Origin: Mesorhizobium sp. M4B.F.Ca.ET.203.01.1.1
GTDB taxonomy: Bacteria; Pseudomonadota; Alphaproteobacteria; Rhizobiales; Rhizobiaceae
Direction: 5' to 3'
Assembly: GCF_004791025.1 (NCBI RefSeq)
Contig: NZ_SRUO01000005.1
Coordinates: forward strand, 124,001-188,000
Length of the DNA: 64,000 nt
Made by a program: the position numbers and the translations under genes. Shown piece after piece: positions 53,857-63,201 of this stretch. Below the pieces are notes generated by a model. The model was not told the origin of the DNA. It saw nothing but the letters and a program-made list of their open reading frames with translations, and ran no database searches. Numbering within the stretch: the stretch's first letter is position 1; each line of letters begins with the position of its first letter.

Positions 53857-54584
53857 TCGACCTTGGCGGCCAGCTGATCGACGGTGTCGGCCGATGGAAC
53901 GTCGGGCACGGACGGCCGACGGACCATGATCACATCGATGCCGAGCGCGCGCGCCGCGGCGATCTTGCCGTAGGTCGCCTCGCCGCCGCTGTTCTTGGAA
54001 ACGATGGCATCGATCCCGTGGCTTTCGAGCAGCGCGCGCTCGTCCGCTTCCGGAAACGGTCCGCGCGCCAGCAGATAGATCGCGTCGGGCAGGGTCAGCT
54101 TCGGCTCGACCGGGTCGACGCTGCGAATGAGATAGTGGTGCTGGGGCGCGGCCTCGAAGGCGCCGGCTTCCTGCCTGCCGATCGCCAGGAAGACCCGGCG
54201 CGGCGCCGTGCCGAGCGCCGTTGCCGCCTCCGCCACGCTGTCGACCAACGTCCAGCGATCGCCCGCCACGGGCTCCCAGCCGGGACGCCGCAAGGCAAGG
54301 ATCGGCACGCCGGCTTGCCGGGCAGCTTCAGCGGCGTTCGCCGAGATGCGCGCCGCGTAGGGATGCGTAGCGTCGATCAGCAGGGCCGTGCCGGTTTCCT
54401 TGAGATAGGCCGCCAGCCCCTGCGCGCCGCCGAAACCGCCAACGCGCACCGGCACGCCTTGCGCGACAGGGCTTTCGGTGCGGCCGGCCAGCGACAGTGT
54501 GACCGCGAGATCGGCGCGCGCGGCGAGCTTTCCCGCCAGCTGCCGGGCTTCCGTGGTGCCGCCGAGGATCAGAATATTCGTCAT
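53820..54584 (-). CDS. cobK: Precorrin-6A reductase
   Basis: A 254-aa NADPH-dependent reductase: ILILGGTTEARQLAGKLAAR at the start, LIDATHPYAARISANAAEAARQ in the middle, and DAIVSKNSGGEATYGKIAAARALGIDVIMVRRP at the end. It is the only cob gene on the minus strand, convergent with cobJ (tail overlap of 37 bases) and divergent from cobL. It needs its own promoter, perhaps in the 54585-54738 gap, which is filled by a palindromic repeat. Confidence 0.94.
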   Translation of the reverse strand: MTNILILGGTTEARQLAGKLAARADLAVTLSLAGRTESPVAQGVPVRVGGFGGAQGLAAYLKETGTALLIDATHPYAARISANAAEAARQAGVPILALRRPGWEPVAGDRWTLVDSVAEAATALGTAPRRVFLAIGRQEAGAFEAAPQHHYLIRSVDPVEPKLTLPDAIYLLARGPFPEADERALLESHGIDAIVSKNSGGEATYGKIAAARALGIDVIMVRRPSVPDVPSADTVDQLAAKVDHLFEPVAERGV

Positions 54585-54613
54585 GAGCACCACGATGCGC
54601 AGCGCCGGCGCGG

Positions 54614-54730
54614 CCCCTCACCCTTACCCTCTCCCCGTAAGGACGGGGAGAGGGTAACGCCGGCGTTGCAACCAGCCCCCTTCTCCCCGTCACTATACGG
54701 GGAGAAGGTGCCGGCAGGCGGATGAGCGGC
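54614..54730. repeat. Double-hairpin repeat between cobK and cobL
   Basis: Two strong hairpins: TTACCCTCTCCCCGT (54624-54638) with ACGGGGAGAGGGTAA (54643-54657), and CCTTCTCCCCGT (54679-54690) with ACGGGGAGAAGG (54697-54708). The ends CGGCCCCTCAC and GGATGAGCGGC are near-inverse. The type is common in intergenic regions of Mesorhizobium as I remember. It fills the divergent gap between cobK and cobL. Confidence 0.75.
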
Positions 54731-54738
54731 GGCGCGGC

Positions 54739-55968
54739 ATGTCAAAAAACAAGCAGCCAAAACCTCAATGGCTCACCATCGTCGGCATCGGCGAGGACGG
54801 TGTAGCGGGTCTCGGCGACGAGGCCAAGCAGCACATAGCGCAAGCCGAATTCATCTTCGGCGGCAAGCGGCACCTCGCGCTCGTCGCATCCTTGGCGACG
54901 GGTGAGAGCCGTGCCTGGCCGACACCATTCGACACCGAAATGGGCGATGTCCTGGCACGGGCGGGAAAAAGAACCTGCGTGCTTGCGTCCGGCGACCCGT
55001 TCTTCCACGGCGTCGGCGTCACACTGGCGCGCAAGGTGAAACCCGAGCAAATGCGGGTGCTGCCGGCGCCTTCATCGCTGTCTCTGGCGGCAGCCCGGCT
55101 GGGCTGGGCGCTGCAGGATGTCGAGGCGATCTCGCTCCACGGCCACGCGATCGACCTGGTCCGCCCCCTCCTCCACCACGGCGCGCGCATCCTTGCGCTG
55201 ACATCCGACGGCGATGCGCCGGCGGCGATCGCCGGGCTGCTCGACGAACTCGGCTTCGGACCCTCGCGGTTGACCGTCTTCGAAGCGCTCGGCGGCCCCG
55301 ATGAAGCACGCCGAAGCGCGCGCGCCGACGGCTTCGATCTCAAGAACATCAATCCGCTCAACGTGCTGGCGCTGGACGTTGAATCGACACCGGATGCCCG
55401 TGTCCTGCCGCTGGCGTCGGGGCTTGCCGACCACCTGTTCGAGCATGACGGCCAGATCACCAAGCGCGAGATCCGCGCCATGACGCTGTCGGCGCTGGCG
55501 CCGCGGCGCGGCGAACTGCTGTGGGACATCGGCGCCGGCTCAGGCTCGGTCGGCATCGAATGGATGCTCGCTCACCCCTCGCTGCGCGCCATCGCCATCG
55601 AGGCCGACAAGGAGCGCGCCGTCCGCATCCGCCGTAACGCCTCGCATTGCGGCGTGCCCGGTCTTGTCGTGATCGAGGGCCCGGCGCCCAAGGCCTTCAC
55701 CGGACTGGAGGCGCCGGACGCCATCTTCATCGGCGGCGGCGGCAGCGACGCCGGCGTGCTGGAGAAAGCCATCAAGGCTTTGCGGACGGGCGGCCGCCTC
55801 GTCGCCAATGCCGTGACGCTGGAGATGGAGGGATTGCTCCTCGCCCAACATAACAAGCATGGCGGCGATCTCATCCGCATCGCCATCTCCCGGGCCTCGC
55901 CCGTCGGCTCGATGCAAGCCTGGCGGCCGGCCATGCCGGTCACACAGTGGAGCTGGGTCAAGCCATGA
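54739..55968 (+). CDS. cobL: Precorrin-6Y C5,15-methyltransferase (decarboxylating)
   Basis: A 409-aa two-domain enzyme. The N-terminal half is a CbiE-type methyltransferase (GIGEDGVAGLGDEAKQHIAQAEFIFGG, ASGDPFFHGVGVTL) and the C-terminal half a CbiT type (LLWDIGAGSGSVGIEWMLAHP). It methylates C5 and C15 and removes the acetate carboxyl. Typical fused length. Confidence 0.95.
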   Translation: MSKNKQPKPQWLTIVGIGEDGVAGLGDEAKQHIAQAEFIFGGKRHLALVASLATGESRAWPTPFDTEMGDVLARAGKRTCVLASGDPFFHGVGVTLARKVKPEQMRVLPAPSSLSLAAARLGWALQDVEAISLHGHAIDLVRPLLHHGARILALTSDGDAPAAIAGLLDELGFGPSRLTVFEALGGPDEARRSARADGFDLKNINPLNVLALDVESTPDARVLPLASGLADHLFEHDGQITKREIRAMTLSALAPRRGELLWDIGAGSGSVGIEWMLAHPSLRAIAIEADKERAVRIRRNASHCGVPGLVVIEGPAPKAFTGLEAPDAIFIGGGGSDAGVLEKAIKALRTGGRLVANAVTLEMEGLLLAQHNKHGGDLIRIAISRASPVGSMQAWRPAMPVTQWSWVKP

Positions 55969-56351
55969 TGGTCGCGGGCATCGGCAGCCGGAAGGGCGTG
56001 ACGGTGAGCGACGTGCGCGCCGCCGTGGAGACCGCTCTCGAAGCGCATGGATTGGCAATGACGGCGCTTTCGGCCCTGGCGACCGGTGAAATCAAACGCG
56101 ACGAGGAAGCGATCTTCCTCGCCGGCAGCGATCTCGCTTTGCCTGTGATCGTCGTCTCGAACGATGCCATGCAAGCCGCATCATCCGGCGCGCTCAGCCA
56201 CTCCGAGCTTTCGCAGTCGAAGGCCGGCACGCCGTCGGTTTCGGAGGCCTCCGCGCTCGCCGCTGCCGGCAAGGGCGCGAAACTGCTCGGGCCGCGCACG
56301 GTGCTCGGTCCTGTCACCTGCGCCATCGCGCTCGGCGGAGATGCCGCATGA
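55965..56351 (+). CDS. cobE: Cobalamin biosynthesis protein CobE
   Basis: A 128-aa protein of the CobE/CbiG C-terminal family: [27 protein letters not shown] and [23 protein letters not shown]. The exact role is not known; CobE binds pathway intermediates. The ATG at 55965 overlaps the cobL stop (ATGA). Confidence 0.92.
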   Translation: MMVAGIGSRKGVTVSDVRAAVETALEAHGLAMTALSALATGEIKRDEEAIFLAGSDLALPVIVVSNDAMQAASSGALSHSELSQSKAGTPSVSEASALAAAGKGAKLLGPRTVLGPVTCAIALGGDAA

Positions 56352-57112
56352 CCGTTCATTTCATCGGCGCCGGACCGGGCGCGGCCGACCTCATCACTCT
56401 GCGCGGCAGCCGGCTGCTGGCCTCCTGCCCTGTGTGCCTCTATGCCGGCTCCATTGTTGCGCCCGAACTGCTCGAACATTGCGCGCCGGGGACAAAGCTG
56501 ATCGACACCGCGCCGATGTCGCTCGACGAGATCGAGGCCGAATATGTCGCCGCCCACAGGGCCGGCGACGATGTCGCACGCCTGCATTCCGGCGACCTTT
56601 CGGTGTGGAGCGCGGTGGCCGAGCAGATCAGGCGTCTGGAGAAGCACGGCATCCCCTACACGCTGACGCCGGGCGTGCCCTCGTTTGCGGCAGCGGCTGC
56701 CGCGCTGCGGCGCGAGCTCACCATTCCCGAACTGGCGCAGAGCCTGGTGCTCACGCGCGTCTCCGGCCGCGCCTCGAAGATGCCGCCGGGTGAAACGCTG
56801 GCCGGCTTCGGCCGCACCGGCGCCACGCTCGCCATCCACCTCGCCATCCACGCCATCGACCGCATCGTTGCCGAACTGACACCGCACTACGGCTCCGAAT
56901 GTCCGGTCGCGGTCGTCTTTCGCGCTTCCTGGCCGGACGAGCGCGTGCTGACCGGCACGCTCGGCACCATCGCGGCGCAGCTGGCGGAAAACCCGATGGA
57001 ACGCACGGCGATCATCTTTGTCGGCAGCGCGCTCGCGGCGCAGGATTTCGGCGAAAGCTCACTTTATGACGCCCACTACCAGCGGCGTTTTCGCGGACGG
57101 GACGGATTGTGA
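56348..57112 (+). CDS. cobM: Precorrin-4 C11-methyltransferase
   Basis: A 254-aa methyltransferase. Marks: [57 protein letters not shown] and [22 protein letters not shown]. Overlaps cobE and cobA by 4 bases. Confidence 0.95.
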   Translation: MTVHFIGAGPGAADLITLRGSRLLASCPVCLYAGSIVAPELLEHCAPGTKLIDTAPMSLDEIEAEYVAAHRAGDDVARLHSGDLSVWSAVAEQIRRLEKHGIPYTLTPGVPSFAAAAAALRRELTIPELAQSLVLTRVSGRASKMPPGETLAGFGRTGATLAIHLAIHAIDRIVAELTPHYGSECPVAVVFRASWPDERVLTGTLGTIAAQLAENPMERTAIIFVGSALAAQDFGESSLYDAHYQRRFRGRDGL

Positions 57113-57924
57113 ACGGCAGCACCAACAGAAACGGACGGGCCACGGTGGAGCAGGCGCTGGCGCGGCTGAACTTCAAGCCGCGTGCGCTGGAGCCCGGCCA
57201 TGTCTGGCTGGCCGGCGCCGGCCCCGGCGATCCCGGCTGCCTGACGCTCGAAGCGCTGGCCGCGCTCGGGCAATGCGACGCGCTCGTCTACGACGCGCTG
57301 GTCTCGCCCGATATCGTCGCGGTCGCCGAAAGCGCCGAGCTCTTCTATGCCGGCAAACGCGGCGGCCAGCCGTCGATGAAGCAGGACGACATCACCGCTT
57401 TGCTGGTGCGGCTGGCCCGCGAGGGACGCCGCGTCGTCCGTCTCAAGGGCGGCGACCCCTACATCTTTGGACGCGGCGGCGAAGAGGCTTTGGCGCTGGC
57501 GCGGGAGGCTATTCCTTTCCGCGTGCTGTCCGGCCTGACCTCCGGGCTGAGCGCGCTCGCCGCCACCGGCATCCCCGCCACCATGCGCGGCATCAACAAG
57601 GCGGTCATCCTGGCCACAGGCCACGCCGCCGGCACCGAGGACGATCTCGACTGGGCGGCGATCGCTCGCACCGGCCAGCCGGTCGTCATCTATATGGGCA
57701 TGGCCAACCTGCCGCGGATCGCCGCTTCGCTGCTGGAGGGCGGCCTGGCGCCGTCGACGCCGGCAGCGGTGATCGTTTCCGCGACGACGCCGCAGGAGCG
57801 TATCGTCGTCGCCACGCTCGCCACCATCGCCGAGGAAGCCGCGGCCGCCGGGCTCGCCTCGCCGGCGCTGATCGTCGTCGGCGGCATCGTCGCCATGCGC
57901 GCGGCACTGGCGGGCGAACCATGA
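57109..57924 (+). CDS. cobA: Uroporphyrinogen-III C-methyltransferase
   Basis: A 271-aa SAM-dependent methyltransferase which makes precorrin-2. Motifs: [44 protein letters not shown] and [20 protein letters not shown]. The GTG start overlaps the cobM stop. Typical length. Confidence 0.95.
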   Translation: MNGSTNRNGRATVEQALARLNFKPRALEPGHVWLAGAGPGDPGCLTLEALAALGQCDALVYDALVSPDIVAVAESAELFYAGKRGGQPSMKQDDITALLVRLAREGRRVVRLKGGDPYIFGRGGEEALALAREAIPFRVLSGLTSGLSALAATGIPATMRGINKAVILATGHAAGTEDDLDWAAIARTGQPVVIYMGMANLPRIAASLLEGGLAPSTPAAVIVSATTPQERIVVATLATIAEEAAAAGLASPALIVVGGIVAMRAALAGEP

Positions 57925-59234
57925 CGGCGCGCGCCATCATCATCGGCGCGCCGCGCTCGGGTTCGGGCAAGACCAGCGTCACCATCGGCATCCTGCGCGC
58001 GCTCGCCCGGCGCGGCCTGAAGGTGCGCGGCGCCAAGTCCGGGCCTGACTACATCGACCCGGGCTTCCACACCGCCGCCACCGGCCTCTCCGGCGTCAAC
58101 CTCGACAGCTGGGCAATGCCGCCTTCCCTGCTCAATGCGCTGGCCAGGCAAGCGGCTGACGATGCCGACTTCGTCGTCCTCGAAAGCGCCATGGGCCTGT
58201 TCGACGGCATTCCCGCCCCAGAAGGCCGCACGGGTTCGGCCGCCGACCTTGCGCGGCTCTACGGCCTGCCGGTGCTGCTCGTGCTCGATGTGTCCGGCCA
58301 GTCGACCACGGCGGCCGCCGTTGCCAAGGGTTTTGCAACCTACGACCCGGACGTGCGCATGGCCGGCGTCGTCCTTAACCGGCTCGGCAGCGAGCGCCAC
58401 CGGCGGCTGTCCGGCGATGCCATCGAGGCGATCGGCCTGCCGGTCGTCGGCGCCATCCTGCGCGATCCCACGCTCAACCTGCCTGAGCGCCATCTCGGCC
58501 TCGTCCAGGCCGGCGAGTACGAGAACCTGATGGCGCATCTCGACCGGCTGGCCGACATGGCCGAGAAGTCGCTCGATCTCGACGCCATCATGGCGTTGGC
58601 CACGCCGCTGGTGCCGGCGGCTGGCGATTTCGGCGACGCGCTGCCGCCACCCGGACAGCGCATCGCGCTGGCGGAGGACGCCGCCTTCACCTTCGTCTAC
58701 CCGCACGTCGCCGCCCACTGGCACAAGGCCGGCGCCGAGATCGTTACCTTCTCGCCGCTCGCCGACGAAGCGCCCGACGACAGCTGCGATGTCTGCTGGC
58801 TGCCCGGCGGCTATCCCGAGCTTCATGCCGGCAGGCTGGCCGCCGCCACCAACTTCCGGGCCGCAATGGCGCGCTTCGCCGCGACCAAGCCGATCCACGG
58901 CGAGTGCGGTGGCTTCATGGTGCTGGGCAAGACTCTTGAGGACGCGGCAGGCGACACGCATCCGATGCTTGGCCTGCTCGGCCATTCGACCAGCTTCGCC
59001 AGGCGCAAGATGAACCTCGGCTACCGCGAGGCGCGGCTGCGCGCCGCTTGCCCGCTCGGAGCCGAGGGCACGCTGATCCGCGGCCATGAATTCCACTATG
59101 CGCAGATGACGGCCACCGGCAACGACGAGCCGCTGGCCGACCTTGCCGACGGCCAGGGCAATCCGCTCGGCGCCTCCGGCTACCGGCGCGGCCATGTTAG
59201 CGGGACGTTCTTCCATGCCATTGCGAGGGGCTAG
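57921..59234 (+). CDS. cobB: Hydrogenobyrinic acid a,c-diamide synthase
   Basis: A 437-aa ATP-dependent amidotransferase: N-terminal P-loop IIIGAPRSGSGKTSVTIGIL, LESAMGLFDG and, in the C-terminal GATase domain, the catalytic cysteine in IHGECGGFMVLGKTL and the histidine in RGHVSGTFFHAIA. It amidates the a and c side chains using glutamine. It follows cobA with a 4-base overlap. Confidence 0.95.
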   Translation: MTARAIIIGAPRSGSGKTSVTIGILRALARRGLKVRGAKSGPDYIDPGFHTAATGLSGVNLDSWAMPPSLLNALARQAADDADFVVLESAMGLFDGIPAPEGRTGSAADLARLYGLPVLLVLDVSGQSTTAAAVAKGFATYDPDVRMAGVVLNRLGSERHRRLSGDAIEAIGLPVVGAILRDPTLNLPERHLGLVQAGEYENLMAHLDRLADMAEKSLDLDAIMALATPLVPAAGDFGDALPPPGQRIALAEDAAFTFVYPHVAAHWHKAGAEIVTFSPLADEAPDDSCDVCWLPGGYPELHAGRLAAATNFRAAMARFAATKPIHGECGGFMVLGKTLEDAAGDTHPMLGLLGHSTSFARRKMNLGYREARLRAACPLGAEGTLIRGHEFHYAQMTATGNDEPLADLADGQGNPLGASGYRRGHVSGTFFHAIARG

Positions 59235-59237
59235 GGC

Positions 59238-60014
59238 ATGAAGCTCAAGAACTTTCCCCTTTCGCTCCGGCAAGTCCTCGATGACATCGCCCTTTGCCTG
59301 GTCTTCTTCACCAGGCTGCCGCTGCCCGTCTTTGATTTTCGCGGACGCAGCCTCGCCGCCGCGATCTGGGCCGCCCCTGTCGCCGGTCTTGCCGTCGGCC
59401 TGATCGGCGCGGTCGTCTACGCCACGGCGGAACGGTTCGGCCTTGCCATGGGTCCGGCGGCCGCGCTAGCACTTGCCGCAACATTGCTCACCACCGGCTG
59501 CCTGCACGAGGACGGGCTGTCCGATGTCGCCGATGGCTTTGGCGGCGGCAAGTCGCGCGGTGGAAAACTGGAGATCATGCGCGACAGCCGCATCGGCGCC
59601 TATGGCGCGTCGGCACTGGCCCTGTCGCTGCTGATCCGCTGGAGCGCGATTTCGGAATTCGCCGACCCGACTCAGGCGCTCCTGGCGCTCATTGCCGCGC
59701 ACGCCGCCTCGCGCGGATTGCTGGGCGCCTTCATGCATCTCTTGCCCCCGGCGCGGTCCGACGGCCTCTCGGCCGGCGCCGGCAGCGTCTCGGCCGAGGC
59801 CGCAATAGTTGGCGCCGTGCTCGGCGCGATACCGCTCCTCCTGCTCGGGCCAGGCGGCGCCATTGTCGCGATCGTCCTGCTTGGTCTGCTGTTTGCCGCG
59901 TTCCGCGCCCTTTGCCTCAACCAGATCGACGGCCAGACCGGCGACACGATCGGCGCCCTTCAGCAACTTGGCGAGATCGCAGTCCTGCTCGTCGCTTCCG
60001 TATCCCTATCCTGA
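59238..60014 (+). CDS. cobS: Adenosylcobinamide-GDP ribazoletransferase
   Basis: A 258-aa inner-membrane enzyme (CobV in Pseudomonas denitrificans naming) that joins adenosylcobinamide-GDP and alpha-ribazole. FFTRLPLP, CLHEDGLSDVADGFGGGKSRGGKLEIMRDSRIGAYGASAL, and NQIDGQTGDTIGALQQL are the motifs, with several membrane helices. Confidence 0.95.
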   Translation: MKLKNFPLSLRQVLDDIALCLVFFTRLPLPVFDFRGRSLAAAIWAAPVAGLAVGLIGAVVYATAERFGLAMGPAAALALAATLLTTGCLHEDGLSDVADGFGGGKSRGGKLEIMRDSRIGAYGASALALSLLIRWSAISEFADPTQALLALIAAHAASRGLLGAFMHLLPPARSDGLSAGAGSVSAEAAIVGAVLGAIPLLLLGPGGAIVAIVLLGLLFAAFRALCLNQIDGQTGDTIGALQQLGEIAVLLVASVSLS

Positions 60015-60038
60015 CTCTTTTTCGGAGACTTTGCCCCC

Positions 60039-61049
60039 ATGTCTTTCAAATCGCTTGATGAACTTCGCGCTGCCTGCCTCGATCTGCCGGCCGGCAGCGA
60101 CACCGCGGCCAATGCCGTCGCCCGCCGCCAGGACACGCTGACCAAGCCGCAAGGCAGCCTCGGCCGGCTGGAAACCATCTCCGCCTGGCTGGGGCGCTGG
60201 CAGGGCCGCGACATGCCGAGGCTGGACAAGGTGAAGGTCTTCGTCTTTGCCGGCAATCACGGCGTCACCGCGCAGGGCGTCTCGGCCTTCCCGTCGGAAG
60301 TCACCGTACAGATGGTGGCGAATTTCGCCGGCGGCGGCGCCGCCATCAACCAGCTTGCCCGCATCGCCGGCGCCGATCTCGACGTCATTCCGCTCGACCT
60401 AGACCATCCGACCGGCGACTTCACCGAAGTGCCGGCGATGGACGAGAAAGCCTTCCTCGCCGCCGTCTCGGCCGGCCATGACGCGGTGACCAAGGATATC
60501 GACCTCGTCTGCTTCGGCGAAATGGGCATCGGCAACACCACGCCGGCGGCAGCGATTTCTGCCGCCCTGTTCGGTGGCGGCGCCGAGAAATGGACCGGGC
60601 GCGGCACCGGCGTCGACGATGCCGGCCTGAAGCGCAAGGTGACCACGATCGAAGCCGGCCTCAAGCGCCATGCCGACGCGCTGTCCGACCCGCTGAAGAT
60701 CGCCGCAGCCCTTGGCGGCCGCGAGCTCGCCGCTATCTTCGGCGCCACGCTTGCCGCGCGCCGCAACAATGTGCCGGTCCTGCTCGACGGTTTTGTCTGC
60801 ACCGCCGCCGCGGCGCCGCTGGCGCGGCTGCACCCGACCGGCCTCGCCCACACCATCGCCGCCCATGTCTCGGCCGAATCCGGCCACCGCCGCCTGCTCG
60901 AAGCGCTCGGCCTGCCGCCGCTGCTCGACCTCGGCATGCGGCTCGGCGAAGGGTCCGGCGCCTGCCTTGCCGTCAACATCGTGCGCTCGGCGCTGGAATG
61001 CCACGCCCGCATGGCGAGCTTTGCTGAGGCAGGTGTGTCGGAGAAGTGA
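60039..61049 (+). CDS. cobT: Nicotinate-nucleotide-dimethylbenzimidazole phosphoribosyltransferase
   Basis: A 336-aa enzyme (CobU in Pseudomonas denitrificans naming) that makes alpha-ribazole phosphate. VFAGNHGVTAQGVSAFPSEVT, GEMGIGNTTPAAAI and AGLKRHADALSDPL, and the active-site glutamate in LRLGEGSGACLA (near residue 315) are all present. Last gene of the cob set. Confidence 0.95.
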   Translation: MSFKSLDELRAACLDLPAGSDTAANAVARRQDTLTKPQGSLGRLETISAWLGRWQGRDMPRLDKVKVFVFAGNHGVTAQGVSAFPSEVTVQMVANFAGGGAAINQLARIAGADLDVIPLDLDHPTGDFTEVPAMDEKAFLAAVSAGHDAVTKDIDLVCFGEMGIGNTTPAAAISAALFGGGAEKWTGRGTGVDDAGLKRKVTTIEAGLKRHADALSDPLKIAAALGGRELAAIFGATLAARRNNVPVLLDGFVCTAAAAPLARLHPTGLAHTIAAHVSAESGHRRLLEALGLPPLLDLGMRLGEGSGACLAVNIVRSALECHARMASFAEAGVSEK

Positions 61050-61070
61050 AAGGAAGGCCGTAGCTGTCCG

Positions 61071-61892
61071 TTAGGCTTCACCCTTGAAGAAAGGCCGAAA
61101 TTGATCTGCAATCAGGTTCACGTACCAAACGAGTTGTTCAACCGTTTGCTCGAAAGGCAGCCAACCGCCATCGACTGAGACCATCAATCTCGCTTCGATT
61201 GCCCATTGTCCAGTTGCCGACTTAATCGGGCAATTCGTCCTATACTCCAGGACGACCAGGCCAGGCCGGAGAGGATCTACCGCGACTGACGTATCAGGGG
61301 GAACGTTGGCCGAAGCGTCCTCTTCCGAGTAGAACTCGACGGTGTGACTGTGATCCTGCTTAACCTGCCCGAGCAAAGCCACCGCCGGAACCCGGTGTTT
61401 ATCTGTATTGCTCAACTTCTGAAGCACTAGGAGCGGATCATCGGAAGGTTTGCCATCATCACCAATCTCTGGATGCTTCCCTCTCTGAAACGGTTGGACC
61501 TCGGTAATTTTCTCTGCAGCTTGTGGCGGCATCTGCGACAAGCAGTTTGTAATCCTTTTGTCGGAAAACGTAGCCTCGCTTTCGTGAATGGGAAAGTGTA
61601 TCGCGCCGGGCACAGTAGGAGGGTCTAGCTTGACCCTTGCTAACGCGAAAGCGAGGTTGTCGAGCGCCGAGCGCAGCATGTGAACGAGTTCGCTCAAATC
61701 GAGGCATGCATCATCTAGCGACTTGAAGTGCGGTATGTCGTCGACGATCAGACGAAAACCCCTGCGCTCGGGCAAAAGCTCGGTATGACTCGCGACGTCA
61801 TGGCCCAACTTCTTCGATATTTCGAGCAAGCTCTTGGCACGCAGAGTCGCTCTGTCGAGTTTGAGCTGCACAGGCAGTAAGAGCGAATCCAT
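61071..61892 (-). CDS. Hypothetical accessory protein, HEPN-like features
   Basis: A 273-aa protein. It has LSELVHMLRSALDNLAFALARVKLD, then FPIHESEATF, and LSNTDKHRVPAVALL. The R-x3-LDNLA...N-x-DKHR pair is shared with uncharacterised proteins that I associate with HEPN-like folds, but a catalytic RxxxxH is not evident. Its lower GC and lack of operon partners, between the cob operon and tRNA-Lys, suggest a horizontally acquired gene. Role unknown. Confidence 0.6.
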   Translation of the reverse strand: MDSLLLPVQLKLDRATLRAKSLLEISKKLGHDVASHTELLPERRGFRLIVDDIPHFKSLDDACLDLSELVHMLRSALDNLAFALARVKLDPPTVPGAIHFPIHESEATFSDKRITNCLSQMPPQAAEKITEVQPFQRGKHPEIGDDGKPSDDPLLVLQKLSNTDKHRVPAVALLGQVKQDHSHTVEFYSEEDASANVPPDTSVAVDPLRPGLVVLEYRTNCPIKSATGQWAIEARLMVSVDGGWLPFEQTVEQLVWYVNLIADQFRPFFKGEA

Positions 61893-62012
61893 AGCTTGCC
61901 CAATCCATGAGAGTCTTGTTGGGCTTCATTTAACGCACTGCGGTCGCTGGTAGCTAGAGACGCGGCTGGAGTAGAGCTCGCGCGCATTCGCTTAGGTCTT
62001 TGAAGAAAAATT

Positions 62013-62088
<76 letters not shown>

Positions 62089-62194
62089 ACACGGCCGGTA
62101 AAACCCAGCGTTGGCGGGCATATAGCCGCCGATTCCCGGGATGTCTAGCCCTGCCGGGATCATTTCCCGACAAATCGCCTAAGTGCCGCACCCA

Positions 62195-63100
62195 TCAGAC
62201 AAAAAGCTTGCCTTCCGCCACCTTGACAGCATGTCCGCCGATGCGGGCGGCGGCCAGTTTGCCGCCATCGACATTGAGCTCGAGGCGGATTCGCGACGGC
62301 CGTCCCATCTCCAGCCCCTGCTCGATCCAGAGCTGCGAAATGCCGTCGGTCGGGCCGTCGAAATGCATGATGGCGCCGGCAAAGGCGGCCGCGGCCGAGC
62401 CGGTCGCCGGGTCCTCATAGGAGGGGCTGCCGGGCACAATCATGCGCACATGGAAGGCGCTCTCGTGGTTGACCGTCTCGCGGCAATAGACATAGGGGCT
62501 GGCGAAGGCCCATTCGCTCTTGCGCGGCGCCAGTTCCGACCAGGCCTGGTTGTCCAGCCGGATCTGGCCCGCCGCCTTCAGGTCGGCGACCGGAATGGTC
62601 ACGTAGGGCACGCCGGCCGACCAGAACGAGACCCGGTGATTCTCGAAGCCGATCTCATGCGGTCCAAGGCCAAGCGCGGCGCCGATCGCTTCCGCGTCGG
62701 CGGAGAGCTCCAGCGGCTCCGGCAGCTTCGCCAGGTCGAACTCGGCGAAGGTGGCGCCGTCATGCTTGCTCACCGCGCAGCGCACCGGGCCGATATTCTC
62801 CTCGAGCACGAAGATGCCGGCGGTCTCGCCGGCCAGATCGGCAAGCGCGATCGCCGAACCGACGGTCGGATGGCCGGCGAACGGCATTTCATAGTCGGGC
62901 GTGAAGATGCGGATGCGGGCGCGGTGCTTGGCGTTGTCGGGCGGCAGCACGAACACCGTTTCGGACAGATTGAATTCGCGCGCGATGGCCTGCATTGCCG
63001 CAGTGTCCAGCCCCTTGCTGTCCAGGACGACAGCCAGCGGATTGCCGGCCAGCCGCTCGGTCGTGAAGACATCGTAGAGCAAGTAGTTCCGGGTCTGCAT
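62195..63100 (-). CDS. PhzF-family isomerase-like protein
   Basis: A 301-aa PhzF/YHI9-family protein with two alike beta-barrel halves. Motifs: YLLYDVFTTERLAGNPLAVVLDS, IFTPDYEMPFAGHPTVGSAIAL (active-site region), and SYEDPATGSAAAAFAGAI. Members include phenazine synthesis and epimerase-like enzymes; the substrate here is unknown. It is divergent from the efflux adaptor with a 101-base gap. Confidence 0.88.
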   Translation of the reverse strand: MQTRNYLLYDVFTTERLAGNPLAVVLDSKGLDTAAMQAIAREFNLSETVFVLPPDNAKHRARIRIFTPDYEMPFAGHPTVGSAIALADLAGETAGIFVLEENIGPVRCAVSKHDGATFAEFDLAKLPEPLELSADAEAIGAALGLGPHEIGFENHRVSFWSAGVPYVTIPVADLKAAGQIRLDNQAWSELAPRKSEWAFASPYVYCRETVNHESAFHVRMIVPGSPSYEDPATGSAAAAFAGAIMHFDGPTDGISQLWIEQGLEMGRPSRIRLELNVDGGKLAAARIGGHAVKVAEGKLFV

Positions 63101-63158
63101 TCTTGCCTCAATCCCAACATGGGCGAAATTTAATTTGTAATTCGAACCACAAAGCCTG

Positions 63159-63172
63159 ATCTGTGCACAGAT
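63159..63172. promoter_or_regulatory. Palindrome in the phzF-like / efflux adaptor gap
   Basis: ATCTGTGCACAGAT, a perfect 14-bp palindrome midway between two divergent starts. It could be the operator of a dimeric regulator. No regulator gene lies in the window. Confidence 0.4.
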
Positions 63173-63201
63173 AGGGACATTGCGCGTTATAGGGGTCCAG
63201 C

